Assembly (NCBI GenBank): GCA_001898145.1
Contig: MKSR01000019.1
Location: forward strand, 372,001-436,000
Origin: Dyadobacter sp. 50-39
GTDB taxonomy: Bacteria > Bacteroidota > Bacteroidia > Cytophagales > Spirosomataceae
Direction of reading: 5' to 3'
Length of the DNA: 64,000 nucleotides
Each line of letters starts with the position of its first letter. Position 1 is the stretch's first letter. A model generated the notes under the pieces. It did not search any database. It was not told the origin of the DNA and worked only from the letters and a program-made list of their open reading frames with translations. The position numbers and the translations under genes are program-made. Positions 1 to 7,633 of the stretch are shown here, one piece after another.

Positions 1-687
1 ATGCCCAATCTTTTACTCGTTGAAGACGACGCCAACCTCGGAATGCTTCTTCAGGAATACCTGACCGATAAAGGCTTTCCCACCGACCTTGCTACTGACG
101 GGCAAAAGGGCTGGCAGCATTTTGTGGACAAAGCATACGATTTGTGCATTTTCGATGTGATGATGCCCAAAAAAGATGGCTTTTCGCTGGCTAAGGAGGT
201 CCGGATGAGTGGGCGTGATGTGCCTATTATTTTTCTAACGGCAAAGTCGATGAAAGAGGATACGATGCAGGGATTCCGGGTGGGTGCAGACGATTACGTT
301 ACCAAGCCTTTCGATCGGGAGGAGCTCCTCATGCGGATCCAGGCCATTCTCAGGCGCTACAACCGGCAAGCCGACCAGCAGGAAGAAGTGAAGGTGTTCC
401 GGATTGGCCAGTATACATTTGACTACAATCATCAGCAGTTAGCGATCGGCGACAATTCAGCCCGCCTGACGAGCAAAGAATCGGAACTGCTCCGTTTGTT
501 TTGCCAGAATCTCAACCAGCCTATCAGCCGTAGCTTTGCCCTGAAGACCATCTGGGGCGATGATTCCTACTTCAATGCCCGCAGCATGGATGTTTACATT
601 ACGAAGCTCCGCAAATACCTCCGAGAAGACCCGTCGATCCAGATCATGAATTTGCACGGTGAGGGTTTCAAGCTTATGGTTGGATAG
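1..687 (+). CDS. OmpR-family response regulator (RprY-like)
   Basis: A two-component DNA-binding response regulator of 228 residues. The N-terminal receiver domain (about 1-120) has the acidic pair EDD at residues 8-10, the phospho-acceptor Asp in CIFDVMMPKKDG near residue 52, a switch Thr in FLTAKS and the conserved Lys in TKPF. The C-terminal half (about 130-226) is an OmpR/PhoB winged helix, with LTSKESELLRLF and a recognition helix ending in MDVYITKLRKYL. The ATG is the first base of the window, so upstream context, including a likely partner histidine kinase, is not visible. The next gene, hemB, is 141 bases downstream and functionally unrelated. The family assignment is firm; the regulon is unknown. 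Confidence 0.93.
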   Translation: MPNLLLVEDDANLGMLLQEYLTDKGFPTDLATDGQKGWQHFVDKAYDLCIFDVMMPKKDGFSLAKEVRMSGRDVPIIFLTAKSMKEDTMQGFRVGADDYVTKPFDREELLMRIQAILRRYNRQADQQEEVKVFRIGQYTFDYNHQQLAIGDNSARLTSKESELLRLFCQNLNQPISRSFALKTIWGDDSYFNARSMDVYITKLRKYLREDPSIQIMNLHGEGFKLMVG

Positions 688-733
688 ATTCAGGAGGGAT
701 AGAGGGAGGAAAGGTCTGCGAAAAAGGGGACTG

Positions 734-772
734 TTAAGGAAACTCTGCGTTTCTTTGTGTCGTTTTCCTTAA
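734..772. repeat. Imperfect inverted repeat between the response regulator and hemB
   Basis: TTAAGGAAAC (734-743) pairs with GTTTTCCTTAA (762-772), with one bulged base and an 18-base loop containing CTCTGCGTTTCTTTGTGTC-like sequence. It could act as a weak terminator for the response regulator, but there is no clear T-run. The composition is unlike the neighbouring genes and resembles a dispersed intergenic repeat; this is inferred, and no second copy was found in the window. Confidence 0.45.
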
Positions 773-798
773 TGTATTTCCAAAAGCTTCTATAAATG

Positions 799-822
799 CC
801 GACGGCCGATCGCCGACAGCCC
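799..822. repeat. GCCGAYN heptad array, copy A
   Basis: Three heptamers read on the plus strand, GCCGACG, GCCGATC and GCCGACA, followed by GCC. The array sits directly before hemB and is the only source of the extra in-frame codons upstream of the hemB start. Related arrays occur at 23512-23615 and on both sides of the four-helix-bundle gene at 24274-24633. Confidence 0.7.
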
Positions 823-828
823 AATATC

Positions 829-1812
829 ATGATCCAATTATCCCGTCGCCCACGACGCAATAGAAAATCCGCAGGTGTCCGTGACCTGGTGCAGGAAACC
901 AATTTGCAGGTATCCGATTTCATTTTCCCCATGTTTGTCGTAGATGGAACCGGGCAGAAGTCTGAGGTGAAGTCGATGCCGGGCATTTACCGCTATTCGC
1001 TCGACAACCTGCTCGAAGAGCTCAAAGAAGTGACCGACCTTGGCATCAGGGCCATCGACCTATTCCCCAATTACCCGGAAAGCAAAAAAGACCGGTTTGC
1101 GTCGGAAAGCTATCATGAGGACACCTTTTACCTTAGAGCCATTACGGCCGTAAAAGAGCGGTTTCCCGAACTTGTGATCATGACAGACGTGGCCATGGAC
1201 CCGTACAGCTCCGACGGGCACGACGGGCTTGTGGAAGATGGGAAGATACTGAACGATGCGACGCTGGAAATTTTGGCCAACATGTCGCTGGCGCAAGCCA
1301 AGGCCGGTGCCGACATTCTCGGCCCGAGCGATATGATGGATGGCCGCGTAGGCCACATCCGCCGTCACCTCGATGTGCACGGATTTACCGATGTGAGCAT
1401 TATGTCGTATTCTGCCAAATATGCCAGCGCTTTCTACGGCCCTTTCCGCGATGCATTGGAGTCGGCGCCGAAGTTTGGGGATAAAAAGACCTACCAAATG
1501 AACCCTGCTAACAAGCGGGAGGCATTACTTGAAGCGCAGCAGGATTTCGAAGAAGGGGCCGACATGCTCATGGTCAAACCCGCATTGTCGTACCTCGACA
1601 TTATCCGCCTGCTCGACGAAAACTTCGACATTCCAATAGCTGCCTACAACGTTTCAGGCGAATATGCGATGGTGAAAGCCGCTGCACAAAACGGCTGGCT
1701 CGACGGCGAACGCGCAATGATGGAAGTCCTGACAAGCATCCGTCGTGCCGGTGCCAAATGCATTCTTACCTATTTCGCGAAGGAAGCAGCCGTGCTCTTG
1801 AATAAACGGTAG
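829..1812 (+). CDS. hemB: Porphobilinogen synthase (delta-aminolevulinate dehydratase)
   Basis: Condenses two 5-aminolevulinate molecules to porphobilinogen in cytosolic tetrapyrrole synthesis. The two active-site lysines are visible in SYSAKYASAFYGPFRDA (about residue 196) and MLMVKPALSYLD (about residue 250). The metal loop reads DVAMDPYSSDGHDG: aspartates replace the cysteines of zinc enzymes, as in the Mg-dependent type known from Pseudomonas. An in-frame ATG at 796 exists, but its 11 extra codons come from the repeat array at 799-822, and family members begin near MIQLSRRPRRNR, so 829 is chosen (327 aa, normal length). A strong hairpin terminator follows at 1838-1880. It appears to be monocistronic. 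Confidence 0.95.
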   Translation: MIQLSRRPRRNRKSAGVRDLVQETNLQVSDFIFPMFVVDGTGQKSEVKSMPGIYRYSLDNLLEELKEVTDLGIRAIDLFPNYPESKKDRFASESYHEDTFYLRAITAVKERFPELVIMTDVAMDPYSSDGHDGLVEDGKILNDATLEILANMSLAQAKAGADILGPSDMMDGRVGHIRRHLDVHGFTDVSIMSYSAKYASAFYGPFRDALESAPKFGDKKTYQMNPANKREALLEAQQDFEEGADMLMVKPALSYLDIIRLLDENFDIPIAAYNVSGEYAMVKAAAQNGWLDGERAMMEVLTSIRRAGAKCILTYFAKEAAVLLNKR

Positions 1813-1837
1813 CGAATTCCGATTACCGCAACATACG

Positions 1838-1880
1838 AATGTGAAGATGTCTGATTAACTTACATCTTCACATTTTCTTT
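1838..1880 (+). terminator. Rho-independent terminator of hemB
   Basis: A 13-bp perfect stem, AATGTGAAGATGT (1838-1850) against ACATCTTCACATT (1862-1874), with an 11-base loop and a T-rich tail (TTCTTTT). It begins 26 bases after the hemB stop. Confidence 0.8.
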
Positions 1881-1901
1881 TGGAAACCATTTAAAACAGT
1901 C

Positions 1902-3422
1902 ATGAAACTATCATTACTACTGTTACCCCTCGGTCTGGCCCTCACCCTTCCGGCCATTGCTCAGAAAAAAACGTCTTCATTACCTGAATTTCATGTAAAA
2001 AAATCGGAAACCGAAGCACATATCCGCTTCCTGGCCGGCGACGAGCTCATGGGCCGGCGTACCGGAGAGCAGGGTAACTTCGTGGCCGCCCGCTACATTG
2101 CCGAGCAGTTCCGCAAATTTGGCGTTGTACCCGTGCCAGGCAATGCCGAAACGGGTACCTCAGGCTATTTCCAGCGCGTTCCATTCGAAAAAATGGGTGC
2201 TAACGGCACGGGGGAGATCGCAGCTGATGCGGAAATTATGAAAAGCGGTACCGACTGGATCTTAATGGCCGGCGGTGCGGCAGATTTGAAAGCGCCGATC
2301 GTGTATGCCAGCTACGGGCTGGAAAATGCGGCCAAAAGCTGGGACGATTACAAGGGGCTGGACGTGAAAGGTAAAATTGTGTTGGTGGAAAGCGGCATTC
2401 CTGAAACCCAAACGACCTCCGAGCTATTCGCTACTTCCGCCGAAAAGCGCAAAATCGCACAGGACAAAGGCGCCATTGCCGTCATCGAACTGTTCAATGC
2501 GGCTGTGCCCTGGAACGTGGTGAGCAAGTTTTTCGCAGGCGAAAAAATAGCGCTGGCGGAAGGCGATGTAGCGCAATCCATCCCACATGCCTGGGTGAAT
2601 GGCAAGGAAGCCAAATTTGCGCGAGCGTTACGCGCGGTGAAGGAAGTGACGTTTAAGACGTCTGGTCGCGCCGCGAAACCCATTTACAGCTACAATGTGG
2701 CAGGGTACATTCCTGGCACCGACGCAAAATTAAAAGAAGAATACGTCTTGCTTTCGGCGCATTACGACCACGTAGGGGTAGGGAAGCAGGGCGGTCAGGC
2801 TTATACGCCCGAGGATAGCATCTTCAACGGCGCGCGCGACAATGCATTTGGCGTAACTGCACTGCTCACAGCAGCGGAAGCTCTGGCTAAGAACCCTCCT
2901 AAACGCTCGATCGTTCTGGTGGCGCTGACCGGCGAGGAAGTGGGCTTGCTGGGGAGTAAATATTATGCTTCCCACCCGATCATGCCTTTGAACAAATGCA
3001 TTTTCAATATGAATTCAGATGGTGCGGGTTATAATGACACGACCATCGTTTCGGTGATGGGCCTCGACCGCACCGGCGCACGTGCGGAAATCGAAGCGGC
3101 TTGCAAGGCATTCGGTCTCGGTGTTTATGCCGATCCATCGCCGGAGCAGGGACTTTTCGATCGTTCGGATAATGTGAGTTTTGCCAAGGAAGGCGTCCCC
3201 GCCCCGACTTTTACACCCGGCTTCAAGGAATTTAATGGGGATATCATGAAAAACTACCACCAGGTGACCGACCATCCTGAAACAGTAGACTTCAATTACC
3301 TGCTCCAATTCAGCCAGGCCTACACTTATGCGACACGCCTGATCGCCGACCGGAAAGCGGCACCGCAATGGAGCGCCGGCGATAAATACGAACCCGCAGC
3401 GAAGAAATTATACGGGAAGTAA
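1902..3422 (+). CDS. Secreted M28-family zinc aminopeptidase
   Basis: A 506-residue exported peptidase with signal peptide MKLSLLLLPLGLALTLPAIA. A PA-like insert lies around residues 110-250. The M28 domain follows with all metal and catalytic positions: His in LSAHYDHVGVG (about 286), Asp in NGARDNAFG (about 311), the Glu pair in ALTGEEVGLLG (about 344), Asp in NMNSDGAGYND (about 371) and a late His in NYHQVTDHPETVD (about 455). It probably releases N-terminal amino acids from peptides in the periplasm or outside the cell. It stands alone between two terminators; substrate preference cannot be read from the sequence. Confidence 0.9.
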   Translation: MKLSLLLLPLGLALTLPAIAQKKTSSLPEFHVKKSETEAHIRFLAGDELMGRRTGEQGNFVAARYIAEQFRKFGVVPVPGNAETGTSGYFQRVPFEKMGANGTGEIAADAEIMKSGTDWILMAGGAADLKAPIVYASYGLENAAKSWDDYKGLDVKGKIVLVESGIPETQTTSELFATSAEKRKIAQDKGAIAVIELFNAAVPWNVVSKFFAGEKIALAEGDVAQSIPHAWVNGKEAKFARALRAVKEVTFKTSGRAAKPIYSYNVAGYIPGTDAKLKEEYVLLSAHYDHVGVGKQGGQAYTPEDSIFNGARDNAFGVTALLTAAEALAKNPPKRSIVLVALTGEEVGLLGSKYYASHPIMPLNKCIFNMNSDGAGYNDTTIVSVMGLDRTGARAEIEAACKAFGLGVYADPSPEQGLFDRSDNVSFAKEGVPAPTFTPGFKEFNGDIMKNYHQVTDHPETVDFNYLLQFSQAYTYATRLIADRKAAPQWSAGDKYEPAAKKLYGK

Positions 3423-3440
3423 TTGTTTGCTTTATCAAGA

Positions 3441-3474
3441 AAACGCCCTCCAGATGATCCGGAGGGCGTTTTTC
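3441..3474. terminator. Bidirectional terminator
   Basis: Stem AAACGCCCTCC (3441-3451) against GGAGGGCGTTT (3461-3471), then T-run. It lies between the convergent M28 peptidase gene and the small secreted protein gene; A-rich and T-rich flanks allow function in both directions. Confidence 0.85.
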
Positions 3475-4217
3475 TATTTGGAATTATAGTATTGAACGAG
3501 ACCAGCCACCTGAGCTTCGTCACTCAGGTCCGGCTTATTCTCCTTTAAATATTGCTCGACCTCCTGCTTCTTATCGCTCATCGAAGCCAGGAGGCTCTTT
3601 TTGTTCAGACTAACCTTCTGGACGCCTGAACCTGAAAGCAGGTAGTAATCCGTCGCAAGCCTGACCACCGTATTCTTTTCGCCGGTACCAAATCCAGGGT
3701 TGTAATTCGGTTTGGTAATCTTCGTTTTATATGCCTTCACAAATGTAAGCTTACCTGAGGCAAGCACCGCTCCGAAGCCTTTTGATTCACCCTTGGGATC
3801 GTAAGCGACAAGGTTCACATATTCTCCATTTCCAGGGCCGCTGTTTGTCTTAAAACTCTTCAACTGGCTCCCTCTGATCACCCGGACATCCTTTTTCGAT
3901 TTGTCGGCCAGTACTTCCAGTTCGTCGTTCAGCACATTGTAACGGATCTCTATGCCCGCAATCGTGTCGGATTCCAGTCCGCCGATCTGCGCAACCGGCT
4001 TCATCAATTTAACATTGCCTTCCCGCCAAAGTGAGTCGATATAAAAATCACCAACCAACCCCGCCTGCGACGTAGGTGAAGTCCAGAAAATGCCTGATCT
4101 CGGAACATTCAATCCCGTACCGGTATTAATCCCAACCTTCGTACCCTCACTTACCTGTGCGAGGCAGCCCAGCGGCAGCAAAGCCGCCAGGCCGAAGACG
4201 CATATAATCTTTTTCAT
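3474..4217 (-). CDS. Secreted protein of unknown function, coupled to a DPP-IV peptidase gene
   Basis: 247 residues with a signal peptide (MKKIICVFGLAALLPLGCLA, then QVSEG). The mature part is beta-rich, with no domain I recognise; it contains a segment on target surfaces and rates of the type GIEIRYNVLNDELEV and ends in a charged helical tail (SDKKQEVEQYLKENKPDLS). Its ATG shares one base with the stop of the upstream S9 peptidase gene (TAATG arrangement), so the two are almost certainly co-translated. This suggests a periplasmic or surface role linked to the peptidase, but no function can be assigned. Confidence 0.75.
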   Translation of the reverse strand: MKKIICVFGLAALLPLGCLAQVSEGTKVGINTGTGLNVPRSGIFWTSPTSQAGLVGDFYIDSLWREGNVKLMKPVAQIGGLESDTIAGIEIRYNVLNDELEVLADKSKKDVRVIRGSQLKSFKTNSGPGNGEYVNLVAYDPKGESKGFGAVLASGKLTFVKAYKTKITKPNYNPGFGTGEKNTVVRLATDYYLLSGSGVQKVSLNKKSLLASMSDKKQEVEQYLKENKPDLSDEAQVAGLVQYYNSK

Positions 4218-6397
4218 TATTTTGCTCCCGGAGGGCAGTTTTTTCTCAAATAATCCGTAAACAGCGAGCGCAAATGCTGCGTAGTGCCTTCGCCTTCCGA
4301 GATGCTGTGCGAGCGGTTGGGATACGGCATAAACTGGAACACCTTGTTCGCCTTGATCAGCTCATTCACAAGCATTTCTGCATTCTGGTAATGCACATTA
4401 TCATCACCGGTTCCGTGAATATAGAGCAGGTTACCACGCAGGTTTTTAGCATAGGTAATGGGTGATCCATTCACAAAATCTTCGCGGTTTTCCTGCGGAA
4501 TGCCCATATAGCGCTCCTGGTAAATGTTGTCGTAAGTGAGCTGGTTCGCCACCGCGGCTACGGCAATGCCCGTTTTGAAATGCTGGGGATATTGGAACAG
4601 CAAATTCAAAGTCGATGAGCCGCCACCACTCCATCCGTGCACTGCTACTCGGCTGGTATCAATGAATGCGAACTGTTTGAACATCGCGGTCGCAGCGCCG
4701 TCCATGTCTTTGATATTGATGCGGCCGATATTGCGGTAGATCGCCTTGCGCCACTTCGCGCCTTTGGGTGATGGTGTGCCGCGGTTGTCCATCGACGCGT
4801 AGATGTAACCATCGTCAGCCATGCTTCCCGCGTACAAACGGTTCCTTCCTGTTCCCCATACGTCTTTCACGGTGCTCCCAGCGGCTTCGCCGTATACCAT
4901 AAATACAATCGGGTATTTCTTGCTTGCATCGAAATTGGTAGGCTTCACCATCCATGCATCCACTTCTACTCCTTCATCGGTTTTTACTTTGAAGAACTCG
5001 ATATTCGCTTTGGAAGCGTTGATCTTGTCTTTCGACTGCGCGATGGAGTTGTTAGGATCGATGGAAACGTGTTTCGGAAATGAAATCCATTCTACCAAGG
5101 GCGATGTTTTGGCATTCGAGAACTGATGACGGCCGAATTTGCCCAGCGGCGAAATGTCGTAAGCGTGCGTTCCCGCCTGATCGGCCGGGGTAATGCGCAC
5201 AGGTGTGCCCTTTCCGTCCAGCGAAGTTTTATACAAATAGCTTTGCGTAGCATTATCCGGCGAGGCCATGAAGTAATAGGTATTGTTCTTCTCATCAATG
5301 CGGACAGGGCTGATCATGTCAAAATTACCCGCAGTAATGATCGTTTCCTTCTTACCGTCGCGGCTCACGCGATAGGTATGGCGCCAGCCGTCCTTCTCGC
5401 TTACCCATAAAAATTCCTTCCCGCCATTGATCCAGTCCCATCCCATAGGGTCATTTTCCCAGCGGCTCTTGATATCGATCCATGCCTGGTCCTTTTCATG
5501 ATAAAAAGGCTTTGCGCTACCGTCTGTGGTATTGATGTAAAACAATGTGCTCTCGTTTTGCTTGCGGTTCAGCTGCTGGATTACGAGCTCGTTCGGCATA
5601 CCCGACCATTCCATACGCGGAACGTAAGTATTCTGCGGGTCGCCGGGGATATTCATCCATTTTGTTTGGGCCGAAGCAATGTCCACCACCCCGATTTTGT
5701 ATGGCGATGGCGTTTCGCCCACTTTGGGATACTCCACCGGCACATTGAAAGAGTAAATGGAATCCGTGGTATTGATCATCAAAAAGTTACGGATCTTCCG
5801 GGCGTCCAGCTGCCAATAGGCGATCGACTTGCTGTCGTCGCTCCAGCGGAAGCCGTCGCGGCAGTCGAACTCTTCTTCATAGACCCAGTCAAATGTACCA
5901 TTGATCACCCTGTCTGTACCGTCCGCGGTGACTTGCTTTACCGCGTTGGTCGCGAGGTCTTCCACATACACATTATGCTTGCTCACGTATGCGACTTTTT
6001 TACCATCCGGCGAAAACTTCGCAAACATCAGCGACGACTCCGGTAAGCCTTTTCCTAACTGTTTCAAAGACTTCGCCGTCATGTCGTACACCCAGTAATC
6101 GCCCCGGGTATCGTACCGCCAAACGCGCTTCGTATTGGTATAAACCAAAACTTTGTCGCCCGCTTTGCTGATGGAATAGCTCCTGATTGTCAGCGGCGAG
6201 CCGCCTTGCGGTGTGAGCTGCGCGGATGAAACAATGATTTTTTCCTGATTGGCAGGCAATGTCACCTCCACAATCTGGCCATCTCCGGCATCGCGGTAGC
6301 CGCTGCCGTCGGGCAACCATTGAAATGTGTCGGGAATCTGCGCAAAAAGCTGAAAGGAAAGGATTGTTAATGAAAGTGTCCTGAATAATTGCTTCAT
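4217..6397 (-). CDS. S9-family prolyl peptidase, DPP-IV type
   Basis: 726 residues, exported (signal peptide MKQLFRTLSLTILSFQLFAQ). Residues from about 60 to 460 form the DPP-IV beta-propeller (repeated short blades such as SPDGKKVAYVSKHNVYVEDL, and the EEEF motif in WVYEEEFDCRDG that binds substrate N-termini). The alpha/beta hydrolase domain carries Ser in GWSGGGSS (about 589), Asp in GTGDDNVHYQNAE (about 664) and His in NRSHSISEG (about 697). It should cleave X-Pro or X-Ala dipeptides from peptide N-termini in the periplasm. It is first in a two-gene unit with the small secreted protein at 3474-4217. Confidence 0.94.
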   Translation of the reverse strand: MKQLFRTLSLTILSFQLFAQIPDTFQWLPDGSGYRDAGDGQIVEVTLPANQEKIIVSSAQLTPQGGSPLTIRSYSISKAGDKVLVYTNTKRVWRYDTRGDYWVYDMTAKSLKQLGKGLPESSLMFAKFSPDGKKVAYVSKHNVYVEDLATNAVKQVTADGTDRVINGTFDWVYEEEFDCRDGFRWSDDSKSIAYWQLDARKIRNFLMINTTDSIYSFNVPVEYPKVGETPSPYKIGVVDIASAQTKWMNIPGDPQNTYVPRMEWSGMPNELVIQQLNRKQNESTLFYINTTDGSAKPFYHEKDQAWIDIKSRWENDPMGWDWINGGKEFLWVSEKDGWRHTYRVSRDGKKETIITAGNFDMISPVRIDEKNNTYYFMASPDNATQSYLYKTSLDGKGTPVRITPADQAGTHAYDISPLGKFGRHQFSNAKTSPLVEWISFPKHVSIDPNNSIAQSKDKINASKANIEFFKVKTDEGVEVDAWMVKPTNFDASKKYPIVFMVYGEAAGSTVKDVWGTGRNRLYAGSMADDGYIYASMDNRGTPSPKGAKWRKAIYRNIGRINIKDMDGAATAMFKQFAFIDTSRVAVHGWSGGGSSTLNLLFQYPQHFKTGIAVAAVANQLTYDNIYQERYMGIPQENREDFVNGSPITYAKNLRGNLLYIHGTGDDNVHYQNAEMLVNELIKANKVFQFMPYPNRSHSISEGEGTTQHLRSLFTDYLRKNCPPGAK

Positions 6398-6452
6398 CTG
6401 AGCTTTAAAAAATTAGTACGACAACTATATAAGTGCAATTTTAACATTTTAA

Positions 6453-6635
6453 TTAATCTTTTGCACCCTCGCCACCGCTTCCCTTTGATTTTGAGCGCTT
6501 TTGTTTTTTCAATGCTTCACTCAGCAAAAACTCGATCTGCCCGTTCAAACTGCGGAAATCCTGCTGTGCCCAGGTTTCAAGCTCCCTAAGCATATCAGGA
6601 TTGATCCGCAAAACAAATGCTTTTTTCTCCGCCAT
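6453..6635 (-). CDS. Arc-type ribbon-helix-helix protein
   Basis: 60 residues. The pattern [20 protein letters not shown], then [16 protein letters not shown], matches the beta strand and two helices of an Arc/MetJ DNA-binding fold, followed by a basic, disordered tail ([13 protein letters not shown]). The start is one base after the stop of the SPFH gene, so the two are one transcript. A ribbon-helix-helix partner beside an SPFH protein is an arrangement I recall in Bacteroidota. It may repress its own operon through the inverted repeat at 7511-7546 (inference). Confidence 0.8.
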   Translation of the reverse strand: MAEKKAFVLRINPDMLRELETWAQQDFRSLNGQIEFLLSEALKKQKRSKSKGSGGEGAKD

Positions 6636-6636
6636 A

Positions 6637-7500
6637 TCATGGATACAAGGTACCGGCGTTCAGGATTGGTGTCGCCGCTTTCTCACCGCACAAAACTACC
6701 AACAAATTACTCACCATCGCCGCTTTACGCTCCTCGTCGAGCTCCACGATCTGCTTGTCAGAAAGCATAGCCAGTGCCATATCCACCATTCCCACAGCTC
6801 CGTTGACGATCTGGCGCCGCGCTGCCACTACCGCCGAGGCCTGCTGGCGCTGCAGCATCGCACCCGCAATCTCGGGGGCATAGGCGAGGTGGCTGATCCG
6901 CGCTTCCAGCACATCGATACCCGCCCGGCTCAGGCGTTCGGTTAGCTCGGCTTCGAGCATTTCATTGATCTTTCCGCTACCGTCGCGCAAGGTTACCTCT
7001 TGGGTGCTTGCCTCCTCATCTTCCATCGAGTCGTAGGCGTAGATACCCGCTAAATGCCGAACTGCTGCCTCCGACTGGATTTCGACATATTTTACATAAT
7101 CGTCGACTTCAAAAGAAGCCTTCGCAGTATCCCCCACCCGCCATACCACCACAGCGGCGATCTCGATCGGGTTACCCAGCTTGTCATTTACCTTCAACTT
7201 CTGGCCATTGAGGTTGCGGGCGCGGAGGCTGATCTTTTTTCGGCGGAAAAGCGGATTCACCCAGCGCAAGCCATTTTGCTTCATCGTACCCATGTAATCA
7301 CCGAAAAACGTAGTCACAACCGCCTCGTTGGGGTTGATGACCGTAAGCCCGATGAGAATGATGAATCCGGTGATGGCAATGATAATCCCGGTAACCGGAG
7401 TGCCATCGTTTACAACGTACACAAAGCCGCCGAAAAGCAGCGCCAGGCCAATCACAAACAGCAGATAACCCGACATGGAACGTAATTCTTTTTCGATCAT
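6637..7500 (-). CDS. SPFH-domain (band 7) membrane protein
   Basis: 287 residues. Two hydrophobic segments at about 10-28 and 36-55 anchor the N-terminus in the inner membrane. The band-7 domain follows, with [20 protein letters not shown], the [17 protein letters not shown] stretch and the helical part ending in [22 protein letters not shown] typical of the family. SPFH proteins form membrane microdomain scaffolds and often control proteases; no specific partner is seen here apart from the small ribbon-helix-helix gene directly downstream. Length is normal for the prokaryotic short type. Confidence 0.88.
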   Translation of the reverse strand: MIEKELRSMSGYLLFVIGLALLFGGFVYVVNDGTPVTGIIIAITGFIILIGLTVINPNEAVVTTFFGDYMGTMKQNGLRWVNPLFRRKKISLRARNLNGQKLKVNDKLGNPIEIAAVVVWRVGDTAKASFEVDDYVKYVEIQSEAAVRHLAGIYAYDSMEDEEASTQEVTLRDGSGKINEMLEAELTERLSRAGIDVLEARISHLAYAPEIAGAMLQRQQASAVVAARRQIVNGAVGMVDMALAMLSDKQIVELDEERKAAMVSNLLVVLCGEKAATPILNAGTLYP

Positions 7501-7510
7501 AGTTGGTTTA

Positions 7511-7546
7511 GTTTGATATTAAATTGATATCACAATATTATCAAAC
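7511..7546. promoter_or_regulatory. Inverted repeat upstream of the SPFH gene, possible operator
   Basis: GTTTGATA (7511-7518) is perfectly repeated in inverse as TATCAAAC (7539-7546), and two further TGATAT boxes lie between them. The element starts 11 bases before the SPFH start codon. Ribbon-helix-helix repressors bind such short paired boxes, and the operon encodes one, so autoregulation is plausible. No experimental evidence. Confidence 0.45.
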
Positions 7547-7573
7547 TCCATACAACTTCCAAGTGCATTTGGG

Positions 7574-7610
7574 ACAAAAAAATTCCCGGAGCCTGTGACC
7601 GGCTCCGGGG
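7574..7610 (-). terminator. Terminator of the TonB-family gene
   Basis: On the minus strand CCCCGGAGCC pairs with GGCTCCGGG (7584-7610) and is followed by AATTTTTTTG, a clear U-run. It lies 24 bases after the stop of the 7634-9109 gene. Confidence 0.85.
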
Positions 7611-7633
7611 AGTGATGAATGGCTGGCCATTCG

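Noticed and set aside
796-828. N-terminal extension of HemB from the ATG at 796
   Set aside because: The 11 codons are made of the GCCGAYN repeat, and the family start is at MIQLSRRP.
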